Assembly (NCBI GenBank): GCA_944393755.1
Contig: CALYBF010000090.1
Coordinates: 1-6,083, forward strand
Reading direction: 5' to 3'
DNA from: an uncultured Clostridia bacterium
GTDB taxonomy: Bacteria; Bacillota; Clostridia; TANB77; CAG-508
DNA: 6,083 nucleotides
The notes beneath the pieces were generated by a model. It did no database searches. It saw nothing but the letters and a program-made list of their open reading frames with translations, and was not told the origin of the DNA. The position numbers and the translations under genes are program-made. Positions 4,409-6,083 of this stretch are shown one piece after another. Each line of letters starts with the position of its first letter. The stretch's first letter is position 1.

Positions 4409-4879
4409 ATAAGTTTCGTTATGAGAAATTTTAAAACTTCTAAAAATTTGTTCTAAAAGGAACACTCTAAATAATTGATGAGGAAAAGTCATTTTAGAAA
4501 AAGAAATTATCTTATTACAATTATTTAGAAGTTCATTTGTTAAACCTAAAGAACCACCAATAATAAATGAAATATTGCTATTTTCCATAGAAATATTATC
4601 AATAGTTTTAGAAAATTCTTCAGAAGTAAGTTCTTTACCTCTTAAATCTAAAGCAATTTTATAACTATCTTTAGGAATATGAGAAAGTATTTTACTTGCT
4701 TCCTTTTCTTTAATTTCTATTTCTAAACTAGAATTTAATTTATCAGGAATTTTCTCATCTGAAAGTTCAATAATATTTAATTTACAATATTTAGAAAGCC
4801 TTTTAGAATATTCATCTATTGCATCTTTCAAATATTTTTCTTTAATTTTACCAATACAAATAATATTAATAGTTAGCAT
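4400..4879 (-). CDS. rlmH: 23S rRNA (pseudouridine-1915-N3)-methyltransferase RlmH
   Basis: This 159-residue protein is the normal length for RlmH, a SPOUT-class enzyme that uses SAM to methylate N3 of pseudouridine 1915 in helix 69 of 23S rRNA on assembled ribosomes. The N-terminus is MLTINIICIGKIKEKYL, with the typical GK. DLRGKELTSEEFS (78-90) follows. The SAM-binding knot region is seen in FIIGGSLG (105-112), and the signature TFPHQLFRVFLLEQIFRSFK (131-150) leads to the invariant-type ending NETYHR (154-159). The ATG at 4879 has AAGGA (complement of 4888-4892) upstream. It is the last gene of the murA-walJ-rlmH cluster, 44 bases after walJ, and a terminator overlaps its end. Confidence 0.97.
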   Translation of the reverse strand: MLTINIICIGKIKEKYLKDAIDEYSKRLSKYCKLNIIELSDEKIPDKLNSSLEIEIKEKEASKILSHIPKDSYKIALDLRGKELTSEEFSKTIDNISMENSNISFIIGGSLGLTNELLNNCNKIISFSKMTFPHQLFRVFLLEQIFRSFKISHNETYHR

Positions 4880-4923
4880 TTTTGATTTCCTTGTTTTTCT
4901 TTTTTCTTTTATTTTTGTTTTAT

Positions 4924-5715
4924 TTACTTTTTAATATCAATAATCTTACTATGTGTATCTCTAGAAGCAACATTAAGAATAAGTCTATCTTGATTATTAC
5001 TAGAAATAAGCTCATCAATAACAGTTTGGTAAGCAAGTTCTGGAAAATTACTTTCTTTACTTAAATGACCTAGCATTGCAGTTTTTAAACCAGATTGTAT
5101 TAAATAAGAAATAGTTTTACCAGCAATTTCATTAGATAAATGCCCTGTTGGACCTGCAATTCTTGTTTTTAAAGAAAATGGATAAGATGAGTATTTTAAA
5201 ACTTCTGGGTCATAATTTGCTTCAAGCATTACAAATAAGCTTTCTTCTAAATTCTTTAAAATACCACTGGTCATATGACCAATATCTGTTGCTATACTTA
5301 TTTTTTTGTCATTATTATAAATATTAAAACCACAAGGGTTTGCTGCATCATGAGGTATTGAAAAAGGTTTAATGGCTAAATCACCAATTTCAAACTTATC
5401 AGTAACCTTAAAAAGTTTAATATTTTTATCTGCAATCTTATCTTTTTGTTTAGGCATATTATCTAAAGTTTCTTGATTTACAAAAACAGGTAAATCAAAC
5501 TTTTTAGAAAAAGAACCTAAAGATTGAACGTGGTCTATATGTTCGTGTGTAACTAAAATACCGTCTAAAGATTTTGGGTCTATATTAATATCATTTAAAG
5601 CTGTTTCAATCTTCTTACAACTAACACCAGCATCTATCAAAATTTTGGTATTATTAGTTTCAACAAATAGACTATTTCCACTACTTCCACTATATAAACT
5701 ACAAAATTTAAACAT
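4924..5715 (-). CDS. walJ: WalJ/YycJ-type metallo-beta-lactamase-fold hydrolase
   Basis: This 263-residue protein is full length for the YycJ/VicX/WalJ family. It starts FKFCSLYSGSSGNSLFVE (2-19). The metal-binding motif THEHIDH gives H57, H59, D61 and H62; later likely ligands are H122 (PHDAANPCGF, 121-130) and D144 (ATDIGH, 142-147), with GHLS motifs further on. Members bind two metal ions. A Bacillus homologue has, as I recall, been reported as a DNA exonuclease, and the gene often sits with the WalRK cell-wall regulatory system. Here it lies 14 bases after murA, and its AAGGAAG ribosome-binding site (complement of 5725-5731) overlaps the murA stop codon, so translation is probably coupled. 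rlmH follows. Family is certain; the exact substrate is not. Confidence 0.92.
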   Translation of the reverse strand: MFKFCSLYSGSSGNSLFVETNNTKILIDAGVSCKKIETALNDINIDPKSLDGILVTHEHIDHVQSLGSFSKKFDLPVFVNQETLDNMPKQKDKIADKNIKLFKVTDKFEIGDLAIKPFSIPHDAANPCGFNIYNNDKKISIATDIGHMTSGILKNLEESLFVMLEANYDPEVLKYSSYPFSLKTRIAGPTGHLSNEIAGKTISYLIQSGLKTAMLGHLSKESNFPELAYQTVIDELISSNNQDRLILNVASRDTHSKIIDIKK

Positions 5716-5724
5716 CGTTTCTTA

Positions 5725-5731
5725 CTTCCTT
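5725..5731 (-). promoter_or_regulatory. walJ ribosome-binding site overlapping the murA stop
   Basis: On the - strand AAGGAAG lies nine bases before the walJ ATG and shares two bases with the murA TAA (5730-5732). Ribosomes ending murA would cover it, which indicates one operon. Confidence 0.6.
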
Positions 5732-6083
5732 ATTCTTCTGTTACTCTTTTTATATTTGCTCCTAATTTTCTAAATTTACCTTCAATATCTTCATATCCAC
5801 GGTCAATATGTTGTAAATTATATATATCAGTTTCACCTTGTGCACAAATACCAGCAATAACTAAAGCAGCACCTGCTCTTAAATCTGTACAATATACAGG
5901 AGCACCAGATAATTTTTTAACACCTTCAAAAAATGCTGTTTTACCATTTGCTGTAATTTTAGCACCCATTTTATTTAACTCATCTGTGTATTGGAATCTA
6001 GATTCCCAAATACTTTCATTAATAACACTATTACCATTTGCTAAAGATAATACAACACCCATTTGTGGTTGTAAATCTGTTGG
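5730..6083 (-). CDS. murA: C-terminal fragment, UDP-N-acetylglucosamine 1-carboxyvinyltransferase (MurA)
   Basis: The frame enters from the right edge and gives the last 117 residues; the N-terminal three-quarters, including the loop with the fosfomycin-target cysteine, is outside. MurA transfers enolpyruvate from PEP to UDP-GlcNAc, the first committed step of peptidoglycan synthesis, in the cytoplasm. The visible part has PTDLQPQM at the edge, TDLRAGAALVIAG (the conserved Asp and Arg of the active site) and HIDRGYEDIEGKFRKLGANI near the end, including the conserved arginine of the DRGYE motif. The Met at 6062 is internal, not a start, because the conserved PTDLQPQ sequence continues upstream of it. 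It is the first visible gene of the murA-walJ-rlmH cluster. Confidence 0.95.
   Translation of the reverse strand, partial: PTDLQPQMGVVLSLANGNSVINESIWESRFQYTDELNKMGAKITANGKTAFFEGVKKLSGAPVYCTDLRAGAALVIAGICAQGETDIYNLQHIDRGYEDIEGKFRKLGANIKRVTEE

Noticed and set aside
4882..5064. 60-codon + strand frame over the rlmH-walJ junction
   Set aside because: It overlaps the walJ coding region in antisense and its residues mirror T-rich DNA; no promoter or ribosome-binding site supports it.

Overview
The window is AT-rich DNA from a low-GC, endospore-forming Firmicute, most likely one of the Clostridia. The evidence is the spore-maturation pair spmA/spmB, an AbrB of the clostridial type with four cysteines in its C-terminal half, strong Shine-Dalgarno sites, and a yabB-rsmI-abrB neighbourhood like that of Bacillus subtilis. 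I cannot name the species from sequence alone.

Layout. Positions 1-1079 (+) hold the end of a tRNA1(Val)-methyltransferase-like gene (yabB/trmN6 family), then rsmI. The transition-state regulator abrB (1090-1350, -) converges on rsmI, and one shared hairpin can stop transcription from both sides. abrB and spmA are divergent. spmA and spmB (1485-2598, +) form a tight two-gene operon. Next comes a 366-base non-coding gap (2599-2964) with a near-consensus promoter that has no recognisable gene, and a long perfect inverted repeat that probably terminates the facing gene. The facing gene (2965-3897, -) encodes a Fic-domain protein with glutamine where the catalytic histidine should be. Its promoter lies in an array of four identical 11-base half-sites, arranged as two inverted repeats of identical geometry. 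A second promoter fires away from it toward a possible 34-residue membrane peptide (4265-4369, +). The right end (4400-6083, -) is a housekeeping operon, murA (partial) - walJ/yycJ - rlmH, ending in an intrinsic terminator that overlaps the rlmH stop codon.

Function. Most of the window is conserved core: rRNA modification (RsmI, RlmH), tRNA modification, cell-wall synthesis and its associated metallo-hydrolase (MurA, WalJ), and sporulation (AbrB, SpmAB). The part that looks accessory is 2599-4399. It is a small islet between two core blocks, containing the variant Fic protein, its repeat-bearing promoter and a divergent candidate micropeptide. If there is an undescribed system here, it is most likely in this islet. 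The repeat geometry and the active-site substitution are seen directly; a functional link between the parts is inference.
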